64,000 nucleotides of DNA, taken from Gynuella sunshinyii YC6258. GTDB taxonomy: Bacteria; Pseudomonadota; Gammaproteobacteria; Pseudomonadales; Natronospirillaceae. Positions 18,245 through 26,984 of this stretch are shown here, piece by piece. The notes beneath the pieces are model-generated. The model had not been told where the DNA came from and did not search any database. It saw only the letters and a list, made by a program, of their open reading frames with translations. The stretch lies in assembly GCF_000940805.1 (NCBI RefSeq), contig NZ_CP007142.1, positions 3,324,593 to 3,388,592 of the forward strand. The letters run 5' to 3'. Within the stretch, counting starts at the first letter, position 1; the number at the start of each line of letters is the position of its first letter. The position numbers were made by a program, and so were the translations under genes.

Positions 18245-18976
18245 TTATTTAGCGCCTGATTTATCCAATGTGCAGGGTTTTTTGATCCATCGAATCATCA
18301 GTTTGCCAAGATGACGGGCATCCGTTGGCTTGGACAGGCTGGTTACTCCGGACTGGAAAATCGTTTTTTCAAATCGCTCCTCCCGCAGATCTAACAGTTT
18401 CCGAGCGTATAGCTCGTTGAACTCCGGATGTCCCTGAAAAGCCAGTACCTGATTATCTATTCGGAACCCAGCCACTGGGCAAAAATCATCACCTGCAATG
18501 ATTGAGGCTTTTGCGGGAAGTTCGACCACCTGATCCTGATGCACATAAATCAGACTGATTGTTTTTTTGTCATAGTTTTCCCAGATAGAAGAGTCACAAG
18601 TGGGCACCGTTCGTACTCCCAGGCCCCAACCTTTGGTACTTTTTTCTACTTTCCCTCCCAGCGCCTGGGCCAGTATTTGGTGTCCAAAGCAGATACCAAT
18701 AAATCGTCCACCGGCTTGATATGCCTTTGCGACCCAGGAAATAAGTTCTTTGATCCAGATATCATCTTCATAGGCACCATATTTAGAACCTGTCAGAAGA
18801 TATACTTCTTGTTGATTAAGGGTTTCAGGGAGTTGGCGATTGATGGCAGAAAAATACTGAAAGGTGAGTTCAGAGTCTAACGCGCCAAGATACTGTTCGA
18901 ACATCCTGCCGTAGCTGTAGTAATCATTAATCAGGTCAGGATGTAGCTCGTCACACTCAATAATATTCAGTTTCAT
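18245..18976 (-). CDS. Class I glutamine amidotransferase (GMP synthase-like)
   Basis: Stand-alone GATase1 protein of 243 residues of the kind annotated as GMP synthase-like. It would hydrolyse glutamine or a gamma-glutamyl compound: the nucleophile Cys lies in GICFGHQILAQALGG (about residue 97) and the His-Glu pair in FQGHPEF (about 185). There is no synthetase domain and no partner synthetase nearby, and the usual role of such enzymes (for example gamma-glutamyl polyamine or peptide hydrolysis) cannot be decided here. It lies alone between an orphan regulator and tRNA-Glu. Confidence 0.85.
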   Translation of the reverse strand: MKLNIIECDELHPDLINDYYSYGRMFEQYLGALDSELTFQYFSAINRQLPETLNQQEVYLLTGSKYGAYEDDIWIKELISWVAKAYQAGGRFIGICFGHQILAQALGGKVEKSTKGWGLGVRTVPTCDSSIWENYDKKTISLIYVHQDQVVELPAKASIIAGDDFCPVAGFRIDNQVLAFQGHPEFNELYARKLLDLREERFEKTIFQSGVTSLSKPTDARHLGKLMIRWIKKPCTLDKSGAK

Positions 18977-19112
18977 AAAATATGATCATTCCAGGTGGTA
19001 TCACAATGTCGACATCTGGGTTTTTATATCACTGAGATCATTAAAGGACCAGAGAGTTTGAAGAGGATATCAGTTAATTTTCCCCTAGTGCTTTGATTTT
19101 TAAAGAAAAAGC

Positions 19113-19140
19113 TTGCGCTCGGATAATTCGCTGTTATTAT
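19113..19140 (+). promoter_or_regulatory. Sigma-70 promoter of tRNA-Glu
   Basis: TTGCGC (19113-19118) and TATTAT (19135-19140) with a 16-base spacer and a GC-containing discriminator, 37 bases before the tRNA. The surrounding AAGAAAAAGCTTGC is shared with the tRNA-Val promoter at 40246, indicating a common stable-RNA promoter type. Confidence 0.7.
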
Positions 19141-19176
19141 ACGCACCACTTTCAACGGCCATGTTGAAAACGAAGC

Positions 19177-19252
19177 GTCCCCTTCGTCTAGTGGCCTAGG
19201 ACACCGCCCTTTCACGGCGGTAACAGGGGTTCGAGTCCCCTAGGGGACGCCA
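19177..19252 (+). tRNA. tRNA-Glu (TTC anticodon)
   Basis: A complete cloverleaf of 76 nt with encoded CCA. The acceptor stem pairs GTCCCCT with AGGGGAC, the anticodon stem CCGCC pairs with GGCGG around the loop CTTTCAC, giving anticodon TTC, and the T arm contains TTCGAGT. It is a single tRNA not followed by a recognisable terminator; the hexamer array begins two bases after the CCA. Confidence 0.97.
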
Positions 19253-19253
19253 A

Positions 19254-19367
19254 TTTCCATTTCCATTTCCATTTCCATTTCCATTTCCATTTCCATTTCC
19301 ATTTCCATTTCCATTTCCATTTCCATTTCCATTTCCATTTCCATTTCCATTTCCATTTCCATTTCCA
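19254..19367. repeat. Perfect tandem hexamer array, TTTCCA x 19
   Basis: The 114 bases are 19 uninterrupted identical copies of TTTCCA starting next to the tRNA-Glu CCA end. The whole gap to the next gene (19253-19576) otherwise shows only the palindrome at 19545. Perfect identity over so many copies means either recent expansion or ongoing slippage. On the minus strand the array encodes alternating Met-Glu in a 46-codon frame (19380 to 19240), which is not treated as a gene. No coding frame on the plus strand uses it, so any effect of copy-number change would be on transcription or RNA processing. Confidence 0.97.
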
Positions 19368-19544
19368 TTCTTGTTGTCATTGAAAACCCATTATCTTGCT
19401 GTGATTTCTGATCATATTTTGTCCAGTTTTGAGTTTCGGTAGAGTCTCGCGATACTTTCGGTATAGATATTTAATACTTTTGAAATATTTGTTTTCAGTC
19501 TTTGAGAAATGGCTATGCTAGCCCTGCTTCCAGCAAACACAGGA

Positions 19545-19559
19545 AGTGAATCATTCACT
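19545..19559. promoter_or_regulatory. 15-base palindrome before the comEA-like gene
   Basis: AGTGAATCATTCACT is a perfect 7-1-7 palindrome ending 17 bases before the start codon. The centre is too short for an RNA hairpin, so a dimeric protein operator is the natural reading; the regulator is unknown. Confidence 0.45.
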
Positions 19560-19576
19560 ATATAAAAGGAGTTTTT

Positions 19577-19879
19577 ATGAAAAAGTCTGTTTGTGCATTT
19601 TTAATAGCAGCATCAGTCCCTTTTTTTTCATTTGCTGATGAGTCTGTTGAGCAGACATTGTCTGCTGAGCCTCAACAAGTAATGGCTTATGTAAACATCA
19701 ATCGCGATGACGAGGAAAGAATCGCAGAGTTGATGGTTGGTGTCGGGCCAGCAATTGCGGCAAGGATAGTCGCCTACCGTGATGAAAATGGACCTTTCGC
19801 ATCTATCGATGACTTACAAAAGGTTAAAGGCATAGGTGCCAAAACCATTGAAAAAAACCGATATATGCTGACGCTTTAA
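19577..19879 (+). CDS. ComEA-like secreted helix-hairpin-helix protein
   Basis: A 100-residue exported protein: signal peptide (MKKSVCAFLIAASVPFFSFA), a short acidic linker, then a ComEA-type pair of helix-hairpin-helix motifs (about residues 38-100) with VNINRDDEERIAELMVGVGPAIAARIVAYRD split over the first and VKGIGAKTIEK over the second. In competent bacteria ComEA binds DNA in the periplasm and pulls it in during transformation; single-domain versions like this are common in gammaproteobacteria. AAAGGAG precedes the ATG by about six bases. No other competence genes are in the window. Confidence 0.9.
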   Translation: MKKSVCAFLIAASVPFFSFADESVEQTLSAEPQQVMAYVNINRDDEERIAELMVGVGPAIAARIVAYRDENGPFASIDDLQKVKGIGAKTIEKNRYMLTL

Positions 19880-19894
19880 TTCAGTCACTGGTTG

Positions 19895-20076
19895 TAGCGT
19901 GGCAGAAAACCGCCACTACCATGAGGTGGAATGGAATGGGCGGCCGCTCCAAAGGATGGAGCAAACGGATGTTCAGGATGAACTACTGAAAAACCGCACA
20001 GGAATTTAGCATTAATTAAAGTCACCCGAAGCGGATCTATTCCACGGATACAGGAAGTGTCCGTGGAATATTTTTT
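19895..20076 (+). ncRNA. Putative CsrA/RsmA-sequestering sRNA (CsrB/RsmZ-like)
   Basis: Between the comEA-like gene and pyrI lies a non-coding stretch with 11 GGA trinucleotides in 140 bases (first at 19928, last at 20065). Several sit in hairpin loops as in CsrB/RsmY/RsmZ: GCTCC-AAAGGAT-GGAGC (19946-19962), GTTC-AGGAT-GAAC (19971-19983), and ACAGGAAG in the loop of the terminator stem at 20039-20069. Others read AACGGAT, CACAGGAA and AGCGGATC. It ends at a strong intrinsic terminator. Such RNAs bind several dimers of CsrA/RsmA and relieve translational repression. The 5' end is uncertain; a CTTACA half-site like the GacA box occurs at about 19815 but its partner half is absent. No homology search was possible. 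Confidence 0.7.
20039..20076 (+). terminator. Intrinsic terminator of the putative sRNA
   Basis: ATTCCACGGA (20039-20048) pairs perfectly with TCCGTGGAAT (20060-20069), followed by A and six T. The T tract is on the plus strand only, so it serves the sRNA or comEA-like transcript, not pyrI. Confidence 0.9.
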
Positions 20077-20185
20077 ATCAACCCAGACTTATTTATTCAA
20101 TCAAAGACTGTTGTTGCAGAGGTTTCTCTGTTCGAGCGTTGCGGCAACCGCTTTCAACAAAATGACTTTTCTGGTTTTAGCCTGT

Positions 20186-20641
20186 CTAGTTCTCAGTAAA
20201 TATCTCCTTATCAAAGGCTTTCTCACAGTAATGACATTTGAGTTGAATTTTATGTCCTAATTGCCTTATCCGAAATTTTGACGAAACGGGCTCTACTCTG
20301 GTAATGCAGTTACTATTGGGGCAGGGAAACACATTAATTAGCTCTGTGGGGAGAGTGACGTTGATTTTCCTGACAACCTTATAATCATCAATGATATTGA
20401 CAGTGGCGTTGGGCGCAAAAAGAGCCAGCTCGTTGGCTTCTGATTCTGTAAATAACCAATCGTCCACTTTAATCAGGTCTTTGGTGCCCAGCTCTCCGCT
20501 TAAGAGATTAAATCCGACGGTAAGTCTGACTTTGTTGTCGAGTAGTTGTAACCGATTAACAATTTTAAGCCCCTGGCCGGCCGGGATGTGATCGATGACC
20601 GTGCCACGATTTATGGCCTCCACTTGCATTTTTTCACTCAT
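20186..20641 (-). CDS. pyrI: Aspartate carbamoyltransferase regulatory subunit
   Basis: Binds CTP/ATP and holds the catalytic trimers together in the class B aspartate carbamoyltransferase, giving allosteric control of pyrimidine synthesis. The 151 residues have the allosteric domain (about 1-100) starting [20 protein letters not shown] and a C-terminal zinc domain with C-x4-C (FPCPNSNCI) and C-x2-C (LKCHYCEK). It starts inside the pyrB stop codon (ATGA overlap), as in the E. coli pyrBI operon. Confidence 0.97.
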   Translation of the reverse strand: MSEKMQVEAINRGTVIDHIPAGQGLKIVNRLQLLDNKVRLTVGFNLLSGELGTKDLIKVDDWLFTESEANELALFAPNATVNIIDDYKVVRKINVTLPTELINVFPCPNSNCITRVEPVSSKFRIRQLGHKIQLKCHYCEKAFDKEIFTEN

Positions 20642-21573
20642 GATAAAACTCCCGGGATATATTCATTAAGAACCAGTGCCAGCAGAGCCTGACGGGCATA
20701 CACACCGTTTTTGGCCTGTTCGAAATAATAGGCATGAGGAGTTTTGTCAACATCTAGAGTAATTTCATCCACTCTGGGCAATGGGTGTAATATCTTCATG
20801 GTTGGTTTGGCATGTTCCAGCATGCTTGCGGTCAGAATGTAATGGCTTGCGATGTGTATGTATTCGGTGGGATCAAAACGCTCTTTCTGGACTCTGGTCA
20901 TGTAAATAATGTCAGCAGTGGGAATAATATCTTCCAGGGAGTCTGAGTGCCGATATTCAATATTTTGATGGTCAAGCTCCTGCAGAATATAGTCAGGCAT
21001 GGCCAGGACGGCAGGCGCAACAAAATCAAATGTGCAATCAAAATGAGTAAGTGCTTGGGTCAATGAGTGCACTGTCCGTCCATATTTCAAGTCACCCACA
21101 AACGCCACTCTAAGACGTTCAAGCGTTCCCTGGCATTCGAAGATTGTAAACAAGTCAAGAAGTGTTTGTGTTGGATGCTGGTTGGAGCCATCGCCTCCGT
21201 TAATGACCGGGATGTCAGCTAGCTCCGCCGCCAAGCGGGCGGCTCCTTCCATAGGATGTCTCATGACAATGGCATCTGCATAGCCGTTTAGCATGCGAAT
21301 GGAGTCTGACAGGGTTTCCCCTTTTTTTGCCAAAGAGGTGCTGCCGCTGTCGGCAAAGCCTATAACACCTGCTCCCTGGCGTTGTATTGCTGTTTCAAAA
21401 CTTAGTCTGGTTCGGGTTGAGGCTTCAAAGAAGCAACTTGCGATAACTTTGTCTGATAAGTATTTCTGATGAGGGGATTGCTTGATTTGTTGAGCCAGGG
21501 AGATGATGGTTTCGAGTTCTGATTGAGATAGATCACTGATGGATACTATGTCTCGGTTAAAAAGGGGGTTCAT
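20638..21573 (-). CDS. pyrB: Aspartate carbamoyltransferase catalytic subunit
   Basis: Joins carbamoyl phosphate and aspartate to make carbamoyl aspartate, the first committed step of pyrimidine synthesis. The 311 residues carry the carbamoyl-phosphate signature [15 protein letters not shown] (about residue 48), [11 protein letters not shown] (about 134) and the aspartate-domain segment [10 protein letters not shown] (about 230), ending with [10 protein letters not shown]. Size and pairing with pyrI are those of the E. coli-type enzyme; Pseudomonas proper has a longer PyrB with PyrC', which is an argument against a pseudomonad origin. No pyrimidine attenuator was convincingly seen in the 169-base upstream gap. 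Confidence 0.98.
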   Translation of the reverse strand: MNPLFNRDIVSISDLSQSELETIISLAQQIKQSPHQKYLSDKVIASCFFEASTRTRLSFETAIQRQGAGVIGFADSGSTSLAKKGETLSDSIRMLNGYADAIVMRHPMEGAARLAAELADIPVINGGDGSNQHPTQTLLDLFTIFECQGTLERLRVAFVGDLKYGRTVHSLTQALTHFDCTFDFVAPAVLAMPDYILQELDHQNIEYRHSDSLEDIIPTADIIYMTRVQKERFDPTEYIHIASHYILTASMLEHAKPTMKILHPLPRVDEITLDVDKTPHAYYFEQAKNGVYARQALLALVLNEYIPGVLS

Positions 21574-21742
21574 GTCTGCTCCATTACCGGGATTTGCCAG
21601 ATTATACGGGATCAGTTGGGTAATAGAGAAGATTTTGCTTTGGTGAATTCACATTCCGCTGTTTGCAGGTTGTCACACGGTGGTAAGGAGTTTAGACTCG
21701 CGTTCAATCCTTGAACACAGTAATTGACAGACACTGTAAACC

Positions 21743-22081
21743 ATGCCCAGCGATGAACTCAGCCATCAGATTTTAACCCTCCTTTCCGATCACCCTCATA
21801 CCAGCCAAAGGCAATTGGCTCGGGAGTTGGGTATCAGTCTGGGTAAAGTAAACTATTGTTTGAATGCGCTAATCGAGAAAGGAATATTAAAAGTTAATAA
21901 TTTTAAAAACAGCAAGAATAAAGCTGCTTACGTTTATGTATTAACTCCACAGGGTATCGAAGAGAAAGCCAAGGTAACAGCTCGTTTCCTGAAACGAAAG
22001 ATTGAGGAATTTGATGCCTTGCAGGCAGAAATTAAAGAATTGAAAAAACAAATAGAATCAGGCCAGGAGAGTCGATTGTGA
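21743..22081 (+). CDS. MarR-type EPS-associated transcriptional regulator
   Basis: A 112-residue winged-helix protein, DNA-binding helix region QRQLARELGISLGKVNYCLNALIEKG (positions about 22-47), followed by a wing and a C-terminal coiled coil (about 78-108, rich in Glu/Lys/Leu). This architecture is that of the small MarR_EPS regulators that stand at the head of exopolysaccharide or capsule clusters in many proteobacteria. It overlaps the next gene by four bases (GTGA), so it is part of the polysaccharide operon and probably controls it, alone or with an antiterminator. Confidence 0.88.
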   Translation: MPSDELSHQILTLLSDHPHTSQRQLARELGISLGKVNYCLNALIEKGILKVNNFKNSKNKAAYVYVLTPQGIEEKAKVTARFLKRKIEEFDALQAEIKELKKQIESGQESRL

Positions 22082-23079
22082 AATATCTCTTGACCGGCAC
22101 AGCCGGTTTTATCGGATCAGAGGTTTGCCGGGCTTTGTTGCAACAAGGAAAGGAGGTTGTCGGTATCGACAACCTTAATGATTACTATGATGTCCAGTTG
22201 AAGGAAAGCCGGCTGGCCAGATTACATGAGTTTCCTAATTTTATTTTTAGAAAGGTATCTGTTGAGAACCGCGAAGCCATCACAGCACTCAGTTCCGAAT
22301 ATCGGTTCGAGCTGATTATACATCTGGCTGCCCAAGCAGGAGTGCGGTATTCAATTGAAAACCCAGAAGCTTATATTGATTCGAATCTAGTGGGCTTTGG
22401 GAATATTCTTGAGCTTGCCCGAAAGCAGTCAGTCAGGCATCTGGTGTATGCGTCATCGAGTTCTGTATATGGTGAAAATGGTAAACAACCCTTCTCAGAA
22501 CAGGACAGCGTTGATCACCCGGTGTCTCTTTATGCTGCAACCAAGAAAGCGAACGAGGTAATGGCTCATTCATATAGTCATTTATATGGTATTCCAACAA
22601 CAGGTTTGCGATTTTTTACTGTTTATGGCCCCTGGGGGCGACCGGATATGGCCCCGTTTTTGTTTACCGATGCAATATTGAATAATCGCCCTATCAATGT
22701 GTTTAATCAGGGGAATATGGCAAGAGATTTTACCTATATAGATGACGTGGTTGATGGGGTTCTGAAAGCGCTTACCGCCGTTCCTGTAAAACGCCATGGC
22801 GTGATGGGTAGCTCTGTCAATGACACTAGCGCATGTTTTCAGGTTTTAAATGTGGGTAATTCAAGACCAGTCAGGTTAATGGACTTTATCAGAGCAATAG
22901 AGCGCTTCTCCGGCAATACGGCGACGATGAATTTTATGGATATGCAGAAAGGGGATGTTCCGTCTACTTATGCCGATATATCCCGTCTATCTACATTAAC
23001 CGGCTATTCACCACAAACTTCTATTGAGGACGGTGTTCAGAAAACTGTCTCCTGGTATAGAGAATATTACAGACTATAA
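22078..23079 (+). CDS. UDP-glucuronate 4-epimerase-like NAD-dependent epimerase
   Basis: Short-chain dehydrogenase/reductase-family nucleotide-sugar epimerase, 333 residues. The NAD site is TGTAGFIG at residues 6-13 and the catalytic S/Y-x3-K set appears as ASSSSVYG and YAATKKANE. The DNLNDYYDVQLKESRL segment early in the protein is typical of UDP-glucuronate 4-epimerases (UDP-glucuronate to UDP-galacturonate). The following gene makes UDP-glucuronate, which supports that substrate. Start is a GTG overlapping the regulator's stop. Confidence 0.88.
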   Translation: MKYLLTGTAGFIGSEVCRALLQQGKEVVGIDNLNDYYDVQLKESRLARLHEFPNFIFRKVSVENREAITALSSEYRFELIIHLAAQAGVRYSIENPEAYIDSNLVGFGNILELARKQSVRHLVYASSSSVYGENGKQPFSEQDSVDHPVSLYAATKKANEVMAHSYSHLYGIPTTGLRFFTVYGPWGRPDMAPFLFTDAILNNRPINVFNQGNMARDFTYIDDVVDGVLKALTAVPVKRHGVMGSSVNDTSACFQVLNVGNSRPVRLMDFIRAIERFSGNTATMNFMDMQKGDVPSTYADISRLSTLTGYSPQTSIEDGVQKTVSWYREYYRL

Positions 23080-23088
23080 GGAATAGTT

Positions 23089-24417
23089 ATGAAAGTTACA
23101 GTGTTTGGAATTGGGTATGTTGGGTTGGTACAGGGAGCGATATTGGCCGAAGTCGGTCATGATGTTTGTTGTGTTGATGTCGATTCAGCGAAAATCGAAA
23201 AACTCAAAAATGGTGTGATTCCAATCTACGAACCTGGGTTGGAGACTCTTGTTAAAGAAAATTTTGACTCAGGGAGACTGCATTTCACTACCAGCGCAGA
23301 AGAAGGTGTTGGCCATGGTGAAATTCAGTTTATTGCTGTGGGTACGCCTCCTGATGAAGATGGATCAGCCGATCTGAAATATGTCTTGGCTGTTGCGGAA
23401 ACCATTGCTACGCATATGAATACATATAAGGTTGTAGTCGACAAATCGACTGTACCTGTCGGAACTGCAGACAAGGTAAGCCAGAAAATTGCTCAGGTTC
23501 TCAAAGAGCGCAATGTGGCTTTTCCATTTGATGTTATCTCGAATCCAGAGTTTCTAAAAGAAGGTTCCGCGGTTAACGACTGCATGCGCCCAGATCGGAT
23601 CATTATTGGAACCGACTCTGATCGCGCTGAAGAAGCAATGAGGGAATTGTATGCTCCATTCAACCGAAATCATGAAAAAATGATTGTTATGGACGTTCGC
23701 AGTGCCGAGTTGACCAAATATGCGGCAAATTGCATGTTGGCAACCAAAATCAGCTTTATGAACGAGATGGCAAACCTGGCTGAAAAGCTTGGGGCAGACA
23801 TAGAGCATGTCCGTCAGGGAATTGGTTCGGACCCGAGAATTGGTTATCACTTTATCTATCCCGGTATTGGTTATGGAGGCTCCTGTTTTCCAAAAGATGT
23901 ACAAGCGCTGATCAGGACTGCCGACAGTATTAAATTTGATGCGACCGTATTAAAAGCGGTGGAAGCCCGGAATTATGCACAAAAAAATGTTTTGTTCGAA
24001 AAGGTACAAAAATATTTTGGTGATAATTTAAAGGGTAAAGTATTTGCTGTTTGGGGGCTGTCCTTCAAACCAAATACTGATGATATGCGTGAGGCTCCAA
24101 GTCGGGTTCTTATGGAATCATTGTGGGATGCGGGAGCAAGTGTTCAGGCATATGACCCCGAAGCCATGGAAGAAACCCAGAGAATTTATGGTTCAAGAGA
24201 AAGTCTGAATTTGGTTGGTACCAAAGAAGCTGCACTCCGTAATGCAGATGCTTTGTTAATTTTAACTGAGTGGCAGGCTTTCAAAGCTCCAGATTTTGAG
24301 TTCATCAAGTCACAGCTTAAGAGTCCGGTAATATTTGATGGCAGGAATCTTTATGAGCCGCATCGGATGAAATCCAAAGGTTTCACATATGTATCCATCG
24401 GGCGTGCGGGCTCTTAA
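23089..24417 (+). CDS. ugd: UDP-glucose 6-dehydrogenase family enzyme
   Basis: NAD-dependent four-electron oxidation of UDP-glucose to UDP-glucuronate, supplying acidic sugar for the polysaccharide. The 442 residues show the N-terminal Rossmann fold [20 protein letters not shown], the [10 protein letters not shown] loop, [15 protein letters not shown], and the catalytic cysteine in [14 protein letters not shown] (about residue 265). The C-terminal domain has [19 protein letters not shown]-glucose rather than GDP-mannose is inferred from the neighbouring epimerase; the two families are related. An AAGG Shine-Dalgarno precedes the ATG. Confidence 0.92.
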   Translation: MKVTVFGIGYVGLVQGAILAEVGHDVCCVDVDSAKIEKLKNGVIPIYEPGLETLVKENFDSGRLHFTTSAEEGVGHGEIQFIAVGTPPDEDGSADLKYVLAVAETIATHMNTYKVVVDKSTVPVGTADKVSQKIAQVLKERNVAFPFDVISNPEFLKEGSAVNDCMRPDRIIIGTDSDRAEEAMRELYAPFNRNHEKMIVMDVRSAELTKYAANCMLATKISFMNEMANLAEKLGADIEHVRQGIGSDPRIGYHFIYPGIGYGGSCFPKDVQALIRTADSIKFDATVLKAVEARNYAQKNVLFEKVQKYFGDNLKGKVFAVWGLSFKPNTDDMREAPSRVLMESLWDAGASVQAYDPEAMEETQRIYGSRESLNLVGTKEAALRNADALLILTEWQAFKAPDFEFIKSQLKSPVIFDGRNLYEPHRMKSKGFTYVSIGRAGS

Positions 24418-24426
24418 GGTACGATT

Positions 24427-25809
24427 TTGAGAAAGTCATATATTAAGGAAAATTCATCAGTTTTGTCTGTTCTGATGAGAATTTTCGATGCAATTATCGT
24501 AGTGACGATGGCCCGGTTTGCGTATTCATTGTGGCTTGGGACATGGATTGTACCCAAGCATTATGAGTTAGGTTACACCGTTTCAGTGTTTGCCACCGTA
24601 TTGGTTTTTAATCACTTTAGGCTTTATAGGGTCTGGCGAGGGGGCTCAAAGTCTGAAGAAATCAAAAACGTCTTTTATGCGTTAGCTTCTACTTTTGTTA
24701 TTCTGGCTATAGCATCGGCAATGACTAAAACCACTGATAGTTACTCTAGAGGTTGGTTCCTTATATGGTGGGGGCTGAGCTTTGTAGTAATCGGTGGCTA
24801 TCGATTTGTCGTTCGTCTGATACTGAATGTTTTGAGGAAGAAAGGATATAACCAGCGTTCTATAGTCATCATTGGTAGTGGTGCTATTGTTGAACGGTTG
24901 GTCGCTACCGTAGAAGAGAATCGATGGATAGGGCTTCAATTAAAAGGTGTGTTAGGAGATGATCTGGGGCACCTTGGTAAAACACAAGTGCTTGGCGGAT
25001 ATGAAGATGTAGTGACTTATCTCGAAACGAATACCGTTGATCAGGTCTGGGTAGCTATACCGTTAAATCAGATGGACAAAATAAAAGATGTTTTAGCTGA
25101 CCTGTCTCTGTTCTCTACAACGATCAAATATGTTCCGGATGTGTTTGATTTCAATTTGCTCAACCATTCGGTGGGCTCTATAGCGAATATACCAGTAATC
25201 AACCTAACGGATTCGCCTAACGAAGGTATAAATGCTTTCATAAAGAGATGCGAAGACATCATTTTGTCATCTATTATTTTATTTCTTGTCAGCCCGTTAA
25301 TGCTTGGGTTGGCTCTAGGGGTGAAGCTCACTTCCAAAGGACCAGTATTTTACAGGCAAGAACGGATTGGGTGGAATGGTGCAAAGTTTAATATGTTCAA
25401 GTTTAGATCAATGCCTGTCGATGTAGAACAAAACGGAGTCAAATGGGGGAGTGCCAATGAAAAAACTAAAACCAAGTTTGGCGCTTTTATTCGAAAAACA
25501 AGCCTTGATGAATTGCCGCAATTTTTAAATGTTTTAAAAGGTGATATGTCTATAGTAGGGCCGCGTCCTGAAAGAACGGTTTTTGTTGATCAGTTTAAAA
25601 AAGAAATTCCAAGATATATGCAGAAACATGTTATGAAGGCAGGTATTACAGGATGGGCTCAGGTTAACGGTTGGCGTGGGGACACGAATTTACATAAACG
25701 AATAGAGTGTGACCTATTTTATATTGAAAATTGGTCTATTTGGTTTGATCTGAAAATTATAGTGCTAACGGTATTGGCAGGTTTCTTTAATTTAAATTTT
25801 AAGAGATAA
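24427..25809 (+). CDS. Undecaprenyl-phosphate sugar phosphotransferase (WcaJ/WbaP type)
   Basis: Polyprenyl-phosphate hexose-1-phosphate transferase that loads the first sugar on undecaprenyl phosphate and so starts repeat-unit assembly at the inner membrane. The 460 residues have four or five N-terminal membrane segments (about 10-130), a Rossmann-like middle domain (about 140-250), a further membrane helix (near 280-300) and the catalytic C-terminal domain with GPVFYRQERIGWNGAKFNMFKFRSM, KTSLDELPQFLNVLKGDMSIVGPRPE (the critical DE and PRP motifs) and GITGWAQVNGWRGDT. The start is a TTG with AAGG seven bases upstream. The likely sugar is glucose or galactose, by family. Confidence 0.92.
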   Translation: MRKSYIKENSSVLSVLMRIFDAIIVVTMARFAYSLWLGTWIVPKHYELGYTVSVFATVLVFNHFRLYRVWRGGSKSEEIKNVFYALASTFVILAIASAMTKTTDSYSRGWFLIWWGLSFVVIGGYRFVVRLILNVLRKKGYNQRSIVIIGSGAIVERLVATVEENRWIGLQLKGVLGDDLGHLGKTQVLGGYEDVVTYLETNTVDQVWVAIPLNQMDKIKDVLADLSLFSTTIKYVPDVFDFNLLNHSVGSIANIPVINLTDSPNEGINAFIKRCEDIILSSIILFLVSPLMLGLALGVKLTSKGPVFYRQERIGWNGAKFNMFKFRSMPVDVEQNGVKWGSANEKTKTKFGAFIRKTSLDELPQFLNVLKGDMSIVGPRPERTVFVDQFKKEIPRYMQKHVMKAGITGWAQVNGWRGDTNLHKRIECDLFYIENWSIWFDLKIIVLTVLAGFFNLNFKR

Positions 25810-25867
25810 GTTGTTTGGTTGGTGATTGAGCACTATTGTTTTTTGCAATTTACGATAAAGGTCAGTA

Positions 25868-26983
25868 ATGAAAGTTTTATATGTTGATTCGTGTCCGGAT
25901 GTCGCTGGTGGGCAACGTAGTTTAATTGCTCTTCTTAGTCGGTTTGATAACTCAATTGACTATGTATTACTCATAAGTCGATTCAATAAAGTTTTTAGAA
26001 ATGAATTGGTAGCTAATGGAGTTGATTTTCAGAGAGTTAAGATAGTTCCTTTTCCGTTTTTAAAAAATGGTTTGATCAATGGGCTTGTTTTAATATTCTC
26101 AATATTATATTGGTCGTATGTGTCCAAAAGCAAAATAGTACATTGTAATACGTTTTTTGATGGTTTGTTTGGTGGTTTCTCTGCGAGGCTTTTTGGAAAA
26201 AAAGTTATCTTTAGAGCTCGTTGTGGTATTGAAATGTCCAATCATGGTTTTTTAGATAAGTTCATATATTTTTTTTCAAATAAAGTGTTGGCTAACTCTT
26301 TTTATGTAATGCAAACATTTCAGCGGATAGATAGTGGCTTAAAAAAAGTTGAGGTTGTTTATAATCCTTTGGATTTGAAATTCCAGAGAACCGTTGTTGC
26401 GTTTAAAAACCCTAGTCCTTTTCTAATAGGAGTTGTCGGCACTATTACAGAGGTTAAAAATCAGCTTGAACTATTAAAGGCGGTGAAAATACTTTCTGAC
26501 CGTAAAGTTGATTTGACCGTGAAGTTTATAGGGGCTCCTAGGAGTTCGGCGGGCGACATAAGCTATTTAAACCTATTAAAAGATTACATACTTACAAATG
26601 ATCTATCTCGGAGGGTTGTATTTACAGGTTTTGTTTCAGATGTGAGAAGTGAAATGAAAGATTTAGGTGCAGTGTGTGTACCTTCGGATCGTGAACCATT
26701 AGGGAGAACTATTTTTGAGAGTCAATTGTATGGACTTCCTGTCATATGTTCCGACTCTGGTGGAAATTGTGAGTTAGTAAAGCACGGGGAAACAGGGTAT
26801 GTTTATAAGCTTGGCGATATAACTGATTTAGCCGATAAGATATTAGAGTGTATGGAAGCGGGCGACAGAAATTTCGAGATTATCCAGGCATCCAAAGATC
26901 AGCTGGCGAATACTTTTTCTCCACAACAGACGATAGAGAAAGAGCTTGCAATCTACAGTAAGATTGTCAGTGGCGAGTATTGA
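25868..26983 (+). CDS. GT4-family glycosyltransferase
   Basis: Predicted cytoplasmic/peripheral glycosyltransferase of 371 residues with a GT-B fold. The N-terminal domain begins MKVLYVDSCPDVAGGQRSL (glycine-rich acceptor-side loop), and the C-terminal donor domain contains VGTITEVKNQ and the E-x7-E type element PSDREPLGRTIFESQLYGLPVICSDSGGNCELV split over two loops. It adds one sugar of the repeat unit; donor and linkage cannot be told. The DNA becomes distinctly AT-rich from here on, suggesting a different origin from ugd and its upstream neighbours. Confidence 0.85.
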   Translation: MKVLYVDSCPDVAGGQRSLIALLSRFDNSIDYVLLISRFNKVFRNELVANGVDFQRVKIVPFPFLKNGLINGLVLIFSILYWSYVSKSKIVHCNTFFDGLFGGFSARLFGKKVIFRARCGIEMSNHGFLDKFIYFFSNKVLANSFYVMQTFQRIDSGLKKVEVVYNPLDLKFQRTVVAFKNPSPFLIGVVGTITEVKNQLELLKAVKILSDRKVDLTVKFIGAPRSSAGDISYLNLLKDYILTNDLSRRVVFTGFVSDVRSEMKDLGAVCVPSDREPLGRTIFESQLYGLPVICSDSGGNCELVKHGETGYVYKLGDITDLADKILECMEAGDRNFEIIQASKDQLANTFSPQQTIEKELAIYSKIVSGEY

Positions 26984-26984
26984 T

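Noticed and set aside
19254..19367. CRISPR array
   Set aside because: The repeat unit is 6 bases with no spacers, and no cas genes are near; it is a simple tandem array.
19240..19380. Minus-strand 46-codon frame encoding mostly Met-Glu repeats
   Set aside because: Produced by the hexamer array and ending in the tRNA; no Shine-Dalgarno and no independent support.
21574..21742. JUMPstart/ops element for RfaH at the head of the EPS locus
   Set aside because: The closest match to GGCGGTAGC in the upstream gap has three mismatches.
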